DNA of 64,000 nt. Origin: RH-AL1 sp964247745. GTDB taxonomy: Bacteria > Pseudomonadota > Alphaproteobacteria > Rhizobiales > Beijerinckiaceae. The notes beneath the pieces are model-generated. The model saw only the letters and a list, made by a program, of their open reading frames with translations. It was not told the origin of the DNA and did not search any database. Shown piece by piece: positions 8,260 through 16,198 of the stretch (its first letter is position 1; each line of letters starts with the position of its first letter). Position numbers and translations under genes: made by a program. The stretch lies in contig CAXTVT010000005.1 of the NCBI GenBank assembly GCA_964247745.1, positions 1 through 64,000 on the forward strand, given 5' to 3'.

Positions 8260-8290
8260 GCTCTTCATTTTTTCTTGGCTCTTCATTTTT
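8260..8290. repeat. Direct repeat in the cbbR-fbp promoter region
   Basis: GCTCTTCATTTTT occurs at 8260-8272 and again at 8278-8290, an 18-base period, next to the palindrome. It is strikingly T-rich for this genome. It may be a second activator contact or part of the fbp promoter. Confidence 0.45.
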
Positions 8291-8337
8291 CACGAGCTTT
8301 GCGCCATGGGAGGAACGGCAACAGGCGGGACGTGGGC

Positions 8338-9399
8338 ATGCTGGATCTGAAGGGAATGGCATCGGCGGACGGGCTCGGCGGCTTCCTCGATGCTGCCGTC
8401 GCGACCGATCCGACGCTGGCGCCGGTGGCCGCGGTGGTCCGCGCCGTGGCGCGCGCCGCCATCGAGACCGCCGGGCAGATCGCGCTCGGGCCGCTGGGTG
8501 GCGCGATGCCGGAGGGCGGTCACCAGAACGCCGGCGGCGATGTGCAGAAGGCGCTCGACCTCTTGACCGACCGGCTCTTCACCGAGGCGCTGCAGGGCGC
8601 GCCGGTGGCCGTGCTGGTGTCGGAGGAGCTCGACGCGCCCAAGGCGCTGAACGAGGGCGCGCCGCTGGTCGTGGCGATCGACCCGCTCGACGGTTCGTCC
8701 AACATCGAGACCAACGTCTCCGTCGGCACCATCTTCTCGATCCTGCCGGCGCTCGCCGGCGCGAGCGACCCCGCGGCGCATTTCAAGCAGCCGGGCGCCA
8801 ACCAGGTCGGGGCCGGCTTCGTGGTCTACGGGCCGCAGACGCTGATCGTGCTCTCGGTCGGCGGTCCGACCGCCTGCTTCATCCTCGACCCGCGCGCCGG
8901 CACCTTCGCGACGCTGAACCCGGCCATGACGATCAAGCCCGACAGCCACGAATACGCGATCAACGCCTCGAATTACCGGCATTGGGACTCGGCCGTGCGC
9001 GCGTACATCGACGATACGCACCTGGGGGAGGACGGCCGGCTCTCGCGCAACCACAACATGCGCTGGATCGCCTCGATGGTGGCCGACGCCTACCGCATCT
9101 TCACGCGCGGCGGCGTGTTCCTGTATCCGGGCGACGCCCGCAAGGGCTACAGCCTCGGGCGCCTGCGGCTGCTCTACGAGGTCAGCCCGATCGCCTTCCT
9201 CGTCGAGCACGCCGGCGGCAAGGCCACCGACGGCTCCCGCCGCATCCTCGACATCGTCGCCGACGACGTCCACCAGCGCTCGCCGCTGGTGTTCGGATCG
9301 GCGCAGGTCGTCGACACGATCGCCGAATACCACACCGACCCCAAGCTCGTGCAGAACCGCTCGCCGCTGTTCGGGTCGCGCGGGCTCATGATGGGCTGA
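8338..9399 (+). CDS. fbp: Fructose-1,6-bisphosphatase class I
   Basis: Fbp hydrolyses fructose 1,6-bisphosphate in the regenerative part of the Calvin cycle and in gluconeogenesis. ATG 8338 (MLDLKGMASADGLGG) fits a GGCGGGACG ribosome-binding region and gives 353 residues, normal for the class. Motifs include VLVSEELDAP, the metal/phosphate signature DPLDGSSNIETNVSVGTIF, NYRHW, the RYIGSMVAD equivalent RWIASMVADAYRIFTRGGVFLYPGD, and YEVSPIAFLVEHAGGKA. It heads the run fbp-prk-cbbY and faces cbbR. The gap to prk is a dispersed repeat. Confidence 0.96.
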   Translation: MLDLKGMASADGLGGFLDAAVATDPTLAPVAAVVRAVARAAIETAGQIALGPLGGAMPEGGHQNAGGDVQKALDLLTDRLFTEALQGAPVAVLVSEELDAPKALNEGAPLVVAIDPLDGSSNIETNVSVGTIFSILPALAGASDPAAHFKQPGANQVGAGFVVYGPQTLIVLSVGGPTACFILDPRAGTFATLNPAMTIKPDSHEYAINASNYRHWDSAVRAYIDDTHLGEDGRLSRNHNMRWIASMVADAYRIFTRGGVFLYPGDARKGYSLGRLRLLYEVSPIAFLVEHAGGKATDGSRRILDIVADDVHQRSPLVFGSAQVVDTIAEYHTDPKLVQNRSPLFGSRGLMMG

Positions 9400-9401
9400 T
9401 G

Positions 9402-9532
9402 AGGACGCCCGTCCTTCCGGGGCGCCGCAGGCGAACCCGGAACCCATTGCTCTCCCCGAAGAGTGCCCACACGGGAACGGCAATGGGTCCCGGATCTCCG
9501 CTGCGCTCCGTCCGGGATGACAGGCGCGCCCG
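9402..9532. repeat. Dispersed palindromic repeat, type 2, inside the fbp-prk gap
   Basis: Almost the whole gap between fbp and prk is one element. It starts with CCGGGGCGCCGCAGGCGAACCC, has a central pair ACCCATTGC...GGCAATGGGT, and ends TCCGCTGCGCTCCGTCCGGGATGACAG. The same element lies in the opposite orientation at 33313-33440. Ends and centre are conserved while the loop differs, as in mobile palindromic repeats that have no coding capacity. Confidence 0.75.
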
Positions 9533-10411
9533 ATGAGCGCCAAGCACCCGATCATCTCGGTCACCGGCTCGTCGGGCTCCGGCACGACCTCGGTGCGCAA
9601 CACGTTCGAGCAGATCTTCCGGCGCGAGGAGGTCAAGGCGCTCTATATCGAGGGCGACGCCTTCCATCGCTACGATCGCGTCGAGATGCGCGACGAGATG
9701 AAGGCGCAGGCCGAGCGCGGCAACCACGGCTACAGCCATTTCGGGCCCGAGGCCAACCTGCTCGACAAGCTCGTGCAGGTCTTCCAGGCCTACGGCGAAC
9801 GCGGCGAGGTGACGACCCGCCACTACGTCCACGACATCGTCGAGGCCGAGCGATACCGCATCGCGCCGGGCCATTTCACCAGTTGGGAGACGACGTCCGA
9901 TCCCTCCGACCTGCTGCTCTACGAGGGGCTGCACGGCGCCGTCGTCACCGACACGGTCAACACCGCGCGCTGCGCCGACCTCAAGGTGGGCGTGGTGCCG
10001 GTGATCAACCTCGAATGGATCCAAAAAATCCATCGCGACCGCGCCATCCGCGGCTATTCCACCGAGGCGGTGATCGACGTCATCCTCGGGCGCATGCCGG
10101 ACTACACCCGCTACATCTGCCCGCAATTCACCGAGACCGACATCAACTTCCAGCGCGTGCCGACCGTCGATACGTCCAACCCGTTCGCGGCGCGCTGGGT
10201 GCCGACGGCGGACGAGAGCATGGTCATCATCCGCTTCGCCAATCCGCACGGGATCGATTTCCGCTACCTTCTCAACATGGTACACGACAGCTTCATGTCC
10301 CGGGCGAACTCGATCGTGATCCCCGGCGCCAAGCTCGATCTGGCGATGCAGCTGATCCTTACGCCCTTCATCATGAAGCTCGTCGAGCGTCGCCGGAGGC
10401 TCGTGTCGTGA
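9533..10411 (+). CDS. prk: Phosphoribulokinase, proteobacterial octameric type
   Basis: Prk phosphorylates ribulose 5-phosphate to ribulose 1,5-bisphosphate, the CO2 acceptor. The 292-residue length fits the proteobacterial class (CbbP). The P-loop is GSSGSGTTS near residue 12. It is followed by YIEGDAFHRYDR and HYVHDIVEAERYRIAPGHFTSWE-type active-site segments, then LLYEGLHGAV (Walker B region). Its stop TGA overlaps the GTG start of cbbY (GTGA), so the two are translationally coupled. The start lies at the end of a type 2 repeat. Confidence 0.96.
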   Translation: MSAKHPIISVTGSSGSGTTSVRNTFEQIFRREEVKALYIEGDAFHRYDRVEMRDEMKAQAERGNHGYSHFGPEANLLDKLVQVFQAYGERGEVTTRHYVHDIVEAERYRIAPGHFTSWETTSDPSDLLLYEGLHGAVVTDTVNTARCADLKVGVVPVINLEWIQKIHRDRAIRGYSTEAVIDVILGRMPDYTRYICPQFTETDINFQRVPTVDTSNPFAARWVPTADESMVIIRFANPHGIDFRYLLNMVHDSFMSRANSIVIPGAKLDLAMQLILTPFIMKLVERRRRLVS

Positions 10412-11163
10412 AGCTCGAGGCGCTCATCTTCGACGTCGACGGCACCTTGGCCGAGACCGAGGAGCTGCACCGCCAGTCGTTCAACCTGACCTTCCAGCAG
10501 TTCAAGCTCGGCTGGCACTGGGAGCCCGAACTCTACAGCGAGCTGCTGCAGACGACAGGCGGCAAGGAGCGGATGATCCGCTACGTCGAGCATTATCGTC
10601 CGCACGAGCGGCGCGTGCTCGAGCAACTGCCGGCGCTGCACCGCACCAAGACGCGGTCCTATCTCGATCTGCTCGGCAAGGGCGCGCTCAAGCTGCGCCC
10701 CGGCATCGAGCGGCTGATCGACGAGGCGCAGGAGCGCGGCGTCAAGCTCGCCATCGCCACGACGTCGACGCCCCTCAACGTCAAGGCGCTGCTGCGCTCG
10801 ACACTGGGCGAGGATTCGCCGAACTGGTTCGCCATCGCCGCCGGCGACGTGGTCGACCGCAAGAAGCCGGACCCGGCGGTCTATTTCGAGGCGCTCGAAG
10901 CGCTCGGCGTCGGGCCGGCCCACGCGATCGCCTTCGAGGATTCCGCCAACGGTCTCCGGGCGGCGCGTCGCGCCGGCATCGCCGTGGTGGCGACGCCGAG
11001 CCTCTATCTGACCCGCGAGGACTTTTCCGGGGCGGCGGCGGTCATCTCGAACCTGGGCGAGCCCGACCGCCCGTTCGAGCACCGCGCTGGCGCCACGTTT
11101 CCGCAGGCCTGGGTCACGATCGACGGGCTTCAGGCCCTCCTGGACTGCAACACGACCGGCTGA
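10408..11163 (+). CDS. cbbY: HAD-family sugar-phosphate phosphatase CbbY
   Basis: CbbY removes xylulose 1,5-bisphosphate, a misfire product that inhibits RuBisCO; it belongs to subfamily I HAD phosphatases. The 251-residue protein opens with the nucleophile motif FDVDGTLAETEELHR, has motif II around IATTSTP, lysine and motif III in DRKKPDPAVYFEAL, and motif IV FEDSANGLRAARRAG. GTG 10408 overlaps the prk stop, which fixes the start. It is the last gene of the fbp-prk-cbbY run. Its presence argues that RuBisCO is encoded elsewhere in the genome, although other xylulose-phosphate roles are possible. Confidence 0.92.
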   Translation: MKLEALIFDVDGTLAETEELHRQSFNLTFQQFKLGWHWEPELYSELLQTTGGKERMIRYVEHYRPHERRVLEQLPALHRTKTRSYLDLLGKGALKLRPGIERLIDEAQERGVKLAIATTSTPLNVKALLRSTLGEDSPNWFAIAAGDVVDRKKPDPAVYFEALEALGVGPAHAIAFEDSANGLRAARRAGIAVVATPSLYLTREDFSGAAAVISNLGEPDRPFEHRAGATFPQAWVTIDGLQALLDCNTTG

Positions 11164-11205
11164 TCGTTCGCGCACGGCAATGTGATCGCCGGCACGACGG
11201 TCCGC

Positions 11206-11222
11206 GCCCGGTCGGACCGGGC
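11206..11222. terminator. Hairpin after cbbY
   Basis: GCCCGGTC and GACCGGGC are perfect eight-base arms separated by a single G, 43 bases past the cbbY stop. No T-run follows, so it may work with Rho or may simply protect the 3' end. Confidence 0.4.
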
Positions 11223-11370
11223 GATGGCCTTCGCGACGCAGCGAGACGATTTTTGAACATTGTTCGTAACTGACGCGCCTGCTTCGTCGAAACCCTGGCG
11301 AGACCGCGATCGGCGGTCTCGCATCCCGCCACGAGAGCGGGGTGCCTCACGAAGGACAGGAGCATACACC

Positions 11371-11640
11371 ATGAAAAATCTCGTCGTCTTCGCCTCGCTC
11401 GCGGGGCTCGTCGGGGCCGGCGCCAGCGCGATGGCCGGCACCTACGAGGCGTGGGGCCACACCTTCACCTACGACAGCTTCCAGCCGCGGACGGTGGACG
11501 TGACCGTCGGCACCGAGAAGGCCACGGGGCACAAGATGAACCTCGTCCGCTTGAAGAACGGGCACATGATGGCGCTGGTCCCGGCCGACCGCTACATGGC
11601 TCTCATGACGGGCAGTGACGCGGACGACATGCTGCACTAG
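11371..11640 (+). CDS. Small secreted protein, unknown function
   Basis: This 89-residue protein has a signal peptide (MKNLVVFASLAGLVGAGASAMA, cleavage before GTYEAWG). The mature part of about 67 residues is rich in beta-prone residues and Met/His (HKMNLVRLKNGHMMALVPADRYMALMTG). AAGGACAGGAG lies upstream of ATG 11371 at suitable spacing. There are no cysteines and no known motif. It stands alone between cbbY and the RND pump genes, with more than 100 bases on either side. Coding status is supported by the signal peptide and ribosome-binding site; function is unknown. Confidence 0.65.
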   Translation: MKNLVVFASLAGLVGAGASAMAGTYEAWGHTFTYDSFQPRTVDVTVGTEKATGHKMNLVRLKNGHMMALVPADRYMALMTGSDADDMLH

Positions 11641-11772
11641 CCCGCCACCCGCCGCCGCGACGACGCGGCCGCAACGATGAGTCGCTCCCGCGGTGGGCCC
11701 CCGTGGGCGTGACACGTTGCTGCCCGGTTCTGTCGGTAGTGGACGATCGAACCATCTCCAGTCTCGGAACCC

Positions 11773-14700
11773 ATGACCGGCATCGTCCGTCTCGCTCTCG
11801 TTCGCCCCTACACCTTCGTGGTCATGGCGATCCTGATCCTGATCCTCGGCATCATGTCGATCGTTCGCACGCCGACCGACATCTTTCCCGAGATCGGCAT
11901 TCCGGTCATCAGCGTGATCTGGTCCTACACCGGGTTGCCGCCAGCCGACATGTCGGGGCGCATCGTCTCGGTCTACGAGCGCGTGCTGACGAGCACCGTC
12001 AACGACATCGAGCACATCGAGTCGCAATCGGTCCCGGGCTACGGCATCGTCAAGATCTACTTCCAACCTTCGGTCAACATCGCCGCCGCCCAGTCCCAGG
12101 TCGTCTCGATCTCGCAGACCATCCTGAAGCAGATGCCGGCGGGCATCACGCCGCCGCAGATGGTGGTCTACAACGCCTCCAGCGTGCCGATCATCCAGCT
12201 CGCCATGTCGAGCACGACGCTGTCGGAGACGGCGCTGCAGGACCTCGCCCAGAACTTCGTGCGGCCGGCGCTCGCCACGATCCCCGGCGCCCAGCTGCCC
12301 TATCCCTACGGCGGCAAGGTCAAGCAGGTGCAGATCGATCTCGATCAGAGCGCGCTGCGCGCCCACGGCATCTCCGCCGCCGACGTCGGCGCGGCGCTCG
12401 CCAAGCAGAACCTGATCACGCCCGTCGGCACGCAGAAGATCGGCGCCTACGAGTGGACGATCGACCTCAACGATTCCCCCAAGGTGATCGCCGACTTCAA
12501 CAACCTGCCGGTCAAGGTGGTCGACGGCGTCGTGGTCTTCATGCGAGACCTCGCCCACGTCCACAACGGCTCGCCGCCGCAGACCAACCTCGTCCAGCTC
12601 GACGGCCGCAAGGGCGTGCTGATGTCGATCCTCAAGAACGGATCGAACTCGACGCTCGACATCATCGCCGCGGTCAAGGCGCGCCTGCCGGCGATCCGCG
12701 ACACGCTGCCGCCGGGCGTCGACCTGAAATACGTCGCCGACCAGTCCGGTTTCGTGCGCTCCTCGATTGGCGCCGTCGTGCGCGAGGGCGTCATCGCAGC
12801 GGCGCTCACCGCCATGATGATCCTGCTGTTCCTCGGCAGCTGGCGCTCGACGCTGATCATCACGGTGTCGATCCCGCTCGCCATCCTCGTGTCGATCACG
12901 ATGCTCTCGGTCCTGGGCCAGACCATCAATGTGATGACCTTGGGCGGGCTGGCGCTCGCCGTCGGCATCCTGGTCGACGACGCGACCGTCACGATCGAGA
13001 ACATCAACCGGCACATGGAGGAGCTCGACGAGGACATCCTCACCGCCATTACGCTCGGCGCCAAGGAGATCATGCCGCCGGCGACGATCGCGCTGTTCTG
13101 CATCTGCATCGCCTTCGTGCCGCTGCTGGCGCTCGGCGGCGTCGCCGGCTTCCTGTTCCGGCCGCTGGCGGAGGCGGTGGTGTTCGCGATGATCGCGTCC
13201 TACGCCCTGACCTACACGCTGGTGCCGACGATGGCCCATGCCCTGCTGCGCAACCAGGGGCATCATCACCACGTCGAGGGTGACGCGCCGGCGCGGCGGC
13301 CCGGCGTCTTCAAGCGATTCCAGCTCGGCTTCGAGCGCCGCTTCGAGGCGCTGCGGCAGGGCTATCTGGGCCTGCTCGGCAAGGCGCTGGCCCGGCCCAA
13401 GCCGTTCGCCGCCGCCTTCCTCGGCGCGGCGTTGCTGTCGCTGCTGCTGGTGCCGTTCCTCGGCCGCGACTTCTTCCCGGCGGTGGAATCGCCGTCGATG
13501 CGGATCCACCTGCGTGCGCCGACCGGCACCCGCGTCGAGGACACCAGCCGGATCACGGCCGAGGTCGAGCGCGAGGTACGCCGGCTGCTGCCGCGGTCGC
13601 GCGTCGCCAGCATCGTCAACAACATCGGCCTGCCGGGCAGCGGCATCAACATCACCTACGGCAATACCGGCACCATCGGCGTCTTCGACGACGACATGCT
13701 GGTCTCGCTGAACGAAGGCCCCGAGAGCCCCGACAGCTTCGTCAAGATGCTGCGCGAGCGGCTGCCGGCGGACTTCCCCGGCACGACCTTCTCGTTCCTG
13801 CCGGCCGACATGGTCAGCCAGATCCTCAACTTCGGCTCGCCGGCGCCGCTCGACGTCCAGGTCATCGGCGCCGACGTCGCCGGCAACCGCGAGTGGGCCG
13901 ACGCGCTGCTGACCAAGATGCGCCACGTGCCCGGCATCGCCGATCCGCGCATCCAGGAGCGCTTCGGCAACCCGGCGGTGAAGGTCGACTTCAACCGCGA
14001 ACTCGCCGGCCTCGTCGGCCTGACCGAGTCGGACGCCGCCGCGAGCCTGCAAGCGACCCTGTCGGGCTCGACGCAGACGGCGCCGACCTACTGGCTCGAC
14101 CCCAAGAGCGGCGTCTCCTATCCGGTCTCGGTGCAGACGCCGCAATACGCCATCGACACGATGGGCGACCTCAAGACGGTGCCGATGACGGCGGCGCGCT
14201 CGACCCAGCTGCTCGGCGCGCTGGCCAAGTTCTCGCCGGAATCGCTACCGGCGCTGGTCTCGCACTACGACGTCAAGAACACGATCAACATCTACGCCAC
14301 GTCGCAGGAGCGCGACCTCGGCGGCGTGATCGGCGACGTCGACAAACTCATCGCCGCGGCCAAGCCGAGCCTGCCGAGGGGCTCGACCGTGGAGGTCCGC
14401 GGCCAGGCCGTCACCATGAGCAGCGCCTACAGCCAACTCGTCATCGGCCTCGCCTTCTCGATCGTGCTCATCTACCTGCTCATCGTCGTCAATTTCCAAT
14501 CCTGGCTCGACCCGTTCGTCATCGTCATGGCACTGCCGGCGGCGTTGGCCGGTATCGCCTGGATGCTGTTCCTCACCCACACGCGGCTGTCGGTGCCGGC
14601 GCTGACCGGTGCGATCATGTGCATGGGCGTGGCCACCGCGAACTCGATCCTGGTCATCGCCTTCGCCCGCGAGCAGCTGGCCGAGGGCAAGGACGCGCTC

Positions 14701-14955
14701 GCCGCCGCGCTGGCGGCCGGCGCGGCGCGGCTGCGCCCGGTGACGATGACGGCGCTCGCGATGATCATCGGCATGGCCCCGATGGCGATCGAGCCGGGCC
14801 AGAACGCGCCTCTCGGCCGCGCCGTGATCGGCGGCCTGCTGTTCGCCACATTGGCCACGCTGATCTTCGTGCCGGTTGTTTTCAGCATTGTTCACGGTGG
14901 CCGTGATAGTCTGTCGCGCCGGGCGCATAAGCCTGTGGCGCTTCCCGCCCACTAG
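11773..14955 (+). CDS. RND-family efflux transporter permease
   Basis: This 1060-residue inner-membrane proton antiporter has the two-fold RND architecture: TM1 (YTFVVMAILILILGIMSIV), a large periplasmic loop, TM2-6 from about residue 340, then a second loop and TM8-12. The diagnostic motif AVGILVDDATVTIENINRHMEEL, with two adjacent Asp of the proton relay, lies near residue 400, and the second-half NSILVIAFAREQL is present. TM1 starts with RTPTDIFPEIGIPVISVIW, as in the HAE1-like group that exports organics. A His-rich linker (HHHH) sits between the halves. The periplasmic adaptor follows six bases after the stop; the usual order is adaptor first. Confidence 0.94.
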   Translation: MTGIVRLALVRPYTFVVMAILILILGIMSIVRTPTDIFPEIGIPVISVIWSYTGLPPADMSGRIVSVYERVLTSTVNDIEHIESQSVPGYGIVKIYFQPSVNIAAAQSQVVSISQTILKQMPAGITPPQMVVYNASSVPIIQLAMSSTTLSETALQDLAQNFVRPALATIPGAQLPYPYGGKVKQVQIDLDQSALRAHGISAADVGAALAKQNLITPVGTQKIGAYEWTIDLNDSPKVIADFNNLPVKVVDGVVVFMRDLAHVHNGSPPQTNLVQLDGRKGVLMSILKNGSNSTLDIIAAVKARLPAIRDTLPPGVDLKYVADQSGFVRSSIGAVVREGVIAAALTAMMILLFLGSWRSTLIITVSIPLAILVSITMLSVLGQTINVMTLGGLALAVGILVDDATVTIENINRHMEELDEDILTAITLGAKEIMPPATIALFCICIAFVPLLALGGVAGFLFRPLAEAVVFAMIASYALTYTLVPTMAHALLRNQGHHHHVEGDAPARRPGVFKRFQLGFERRFEALRQGYLGLLGKALARPKPFAAAFLGAALLSLLLVPFLGRDFFPAVESPSMRIHLRAPTGTRVEDTSRITAEVEREVRRLLPRSRVASIVNNIGLPGSGINITYGNTGTIGVFDDDMLVSLNEGPESPDSFVKMLRERLPADFPGTTFSFLPADMVSQILNFGSPAPLDVQVIGADVAGNREWADALLTKMRHVPGIADPRIQERFGNPAVKVDFNRELAGLVGLTESDAAASLQATLSGSTQTAPTYWLDPKSGVSYPVSVQTPQYAIDTMGDLKTVPMTAARSTQLLGALAKFSPESLPALVSHYDVKNTINIYATSQERDLGGVIGDVDKLIAAAKPSLPRGSTVEVRGQAVTMSSAYSQLVIGLAFSIVLIYLLIVVNFQSWLDPFVIVMALPAALAGIAWMLFLTHTRLSVPALTGAIMCMGVATANSILVIAFAREQLAEGKDALAAALAAGAARLRPVTMTALAMIIGMAPMAIEPGQNAPLGRAVIGGLLFATLATLIFVPVVFSIVHGGRDSLSRRAHKPVALPAH

Positions 14956-14961
14956 AAGGGG

Positions 14962-16161
14962 ATGAAGACCTTGCCCGATGCCACCAGCAGTCGGACGAAA
15001 CGGCGCCGTGGCCCGATCGCGGCCATCGCCATCGCGGTGATCACGATCGCCGTCGTGGCCGTCGGGGTCGACGATCGCGCCAAGAGCATGCAGGAGGCCG
15101 GCCGCTGGTCCGACACGCAGGCCGTGCAGGCGGTGCGTCTCGTCACGCCAAGGCAGGGGCCGACGACGGACGATCTCGAGCTGCCCGGCACGGTGCGCGC
15201 CTTCACCGCCGGCGCGCTCTACGCCCGCGCCAGCGGCTACGTCACGGCCTGGCACAAGGACATCGGCGCCCGCGTGGACAAGGGCGACATCCTCGCCGAC
15301 ATTTCCGCGCCCGATCTCGATCAGCAACTCGCCCAGGGCAAGGCGGAGCTGATCCAGCTGCAGGCCGCCGTCGAGCAGGCCCAGGCCAACGCCGACCTCG
15401 GCAAGGCGGTCAACCTGCGCACCACGCAGCTCGTCAAGCAGGGCTGGTCGAGCGAGCTCAAGGGCGACACCGATCGTTACGGCGCGGCCTCGACGCTCGC
15501 CGCCGTCGCGGTGGCGAAGGCCAACCTGACGGCCCAGCAGGCGGCCGTACAGCGTCTCGAGGAGCTGGCTTCGTTCGAGAAGATCGTCGCGCCGTTCGAC
15601 GGCGTCGTCACCCAGCGCAACGTCGATGTCGGCGATCTCGTCACCGCCAACGGCACCTCCGGCAAGCCGCTGTTCCAGGTGTCCGACATCCATCGCGTGC
15701 GCATCTACGTCGACGTGCCGCAGGCCTTTCTCGGCGGGATGAAGACCGGCGTGAAGGCGACGCTGACGCTGCCCGGCAAGACCGACACGTTCGGCGCCGT
15801 CGTGTCCTCGACCTCGAACGCGCTGGGCGAGAGCTCGCGCACCGCCCTGGTCGAGCTGCAGGCCGACAATGCCGACGACAAGCTGTGGCCCGGCGCCTTC
15901 GCCGAGGTGTCGTTCCACATCCCCACGCAGCCCGGCACGCTGGTGGTGCCGGCCACCGCTCTGATGTTCGGCCGCTCGGGCATGCAGGTGGCGGCCGTCG
16001 GCAAGGACCGCGTCGTCACGCTGCGCCCGGTCATCGTCGGTCGCAACCTCGGCACCGACATCGAGGTCGTGAAGGGCCTTCGCAGCGACGACGAGCTGAT
16101 CGACAATCCGCTGGAGACCACGGTCTCGGGCGAGACGGTGCGGATGGCCGGCAAGGATTGA
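14962..16161 (+). CDS. RND efflux periplasmic adaptor (membrane fusion protein)
   Basis: This is a 399-residue HlyD-like adaptor that bridges the RND permease to an outer-membrane channel. It has an N-terminal membrane anchor (IAAIAIAVITIAVVAVGV, about residues 19-36) and a lipoyl half-domain (ARASGYVTAWHKDIGARVDKGDILADI). An alpha-hairpin follows with LDQQLAQGKAELIQLQAAVEQAQANADL, then the second lipoyl half FDGVVTQRNVDVGDLV and the beta-barrel domain. It sits six bases after the permease stop, so the two form an operon. No outer-membrane partner is adjacent; a TolC-like gene begins at 63171, too far away to assume a link. Confidence 0.92.
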   Translation: MKTLPDATSSRTKRRRGPIAAIAIAVITIAVVAVGVDDRAKSMQEAGRWSDTQAVQAVRLVTPRQGPTTDDLELPGTVRAFTAGALYARASGYVTAWHKDIGARVDKGDILADISAPDLDQQLAQGKAELIQLQAAVEQAQANADLGKAVNLRTTQLVKQGWSSELKGDTDRYGAASTLAAVAVAKANLTAQQAAVQRLEELASFEKIVAPFDGVVTQRNVDVGDLVTANGTSGKPLFQVSDIHRVRIYVDVPQAFLGGMKTGVKATLTLPGKTDTFGAVVSSTSNALGESSRTALVELQADNADDKLWPGAFAEVSFHIPTQPGTLVVPATALMFGRSGMQVAAVGKDRVVTLRPVIVGRNLGTDIEVVKGLRSDDELIDNPLETTVSGETVRMAGKD

Positions 16162-16198
16162 TCCCGGTGCCTCGACCGGACCGCGGCCGGCGCCGGGG

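Noticed and set aside
11255..11265. GAACATTGTTC palindrome considered as a LexA box
   Set aside because: Alphaproteobacterial LexA recognises a direct GTTC-N7-GTTC repeat, and the neighbouring gene is not an SOS gene. The dyad may be chance or a promoter feature.
11347..14145. 932-codon open frame antisense to the RND permease
   Set aside because: Composition is Arg/His/Asp/Gln-rich low complexity, with no domain or ribosome-binding site. It mirrors the strong third-position GC of the real permease gene, a known artefact in GC-rich DNA.
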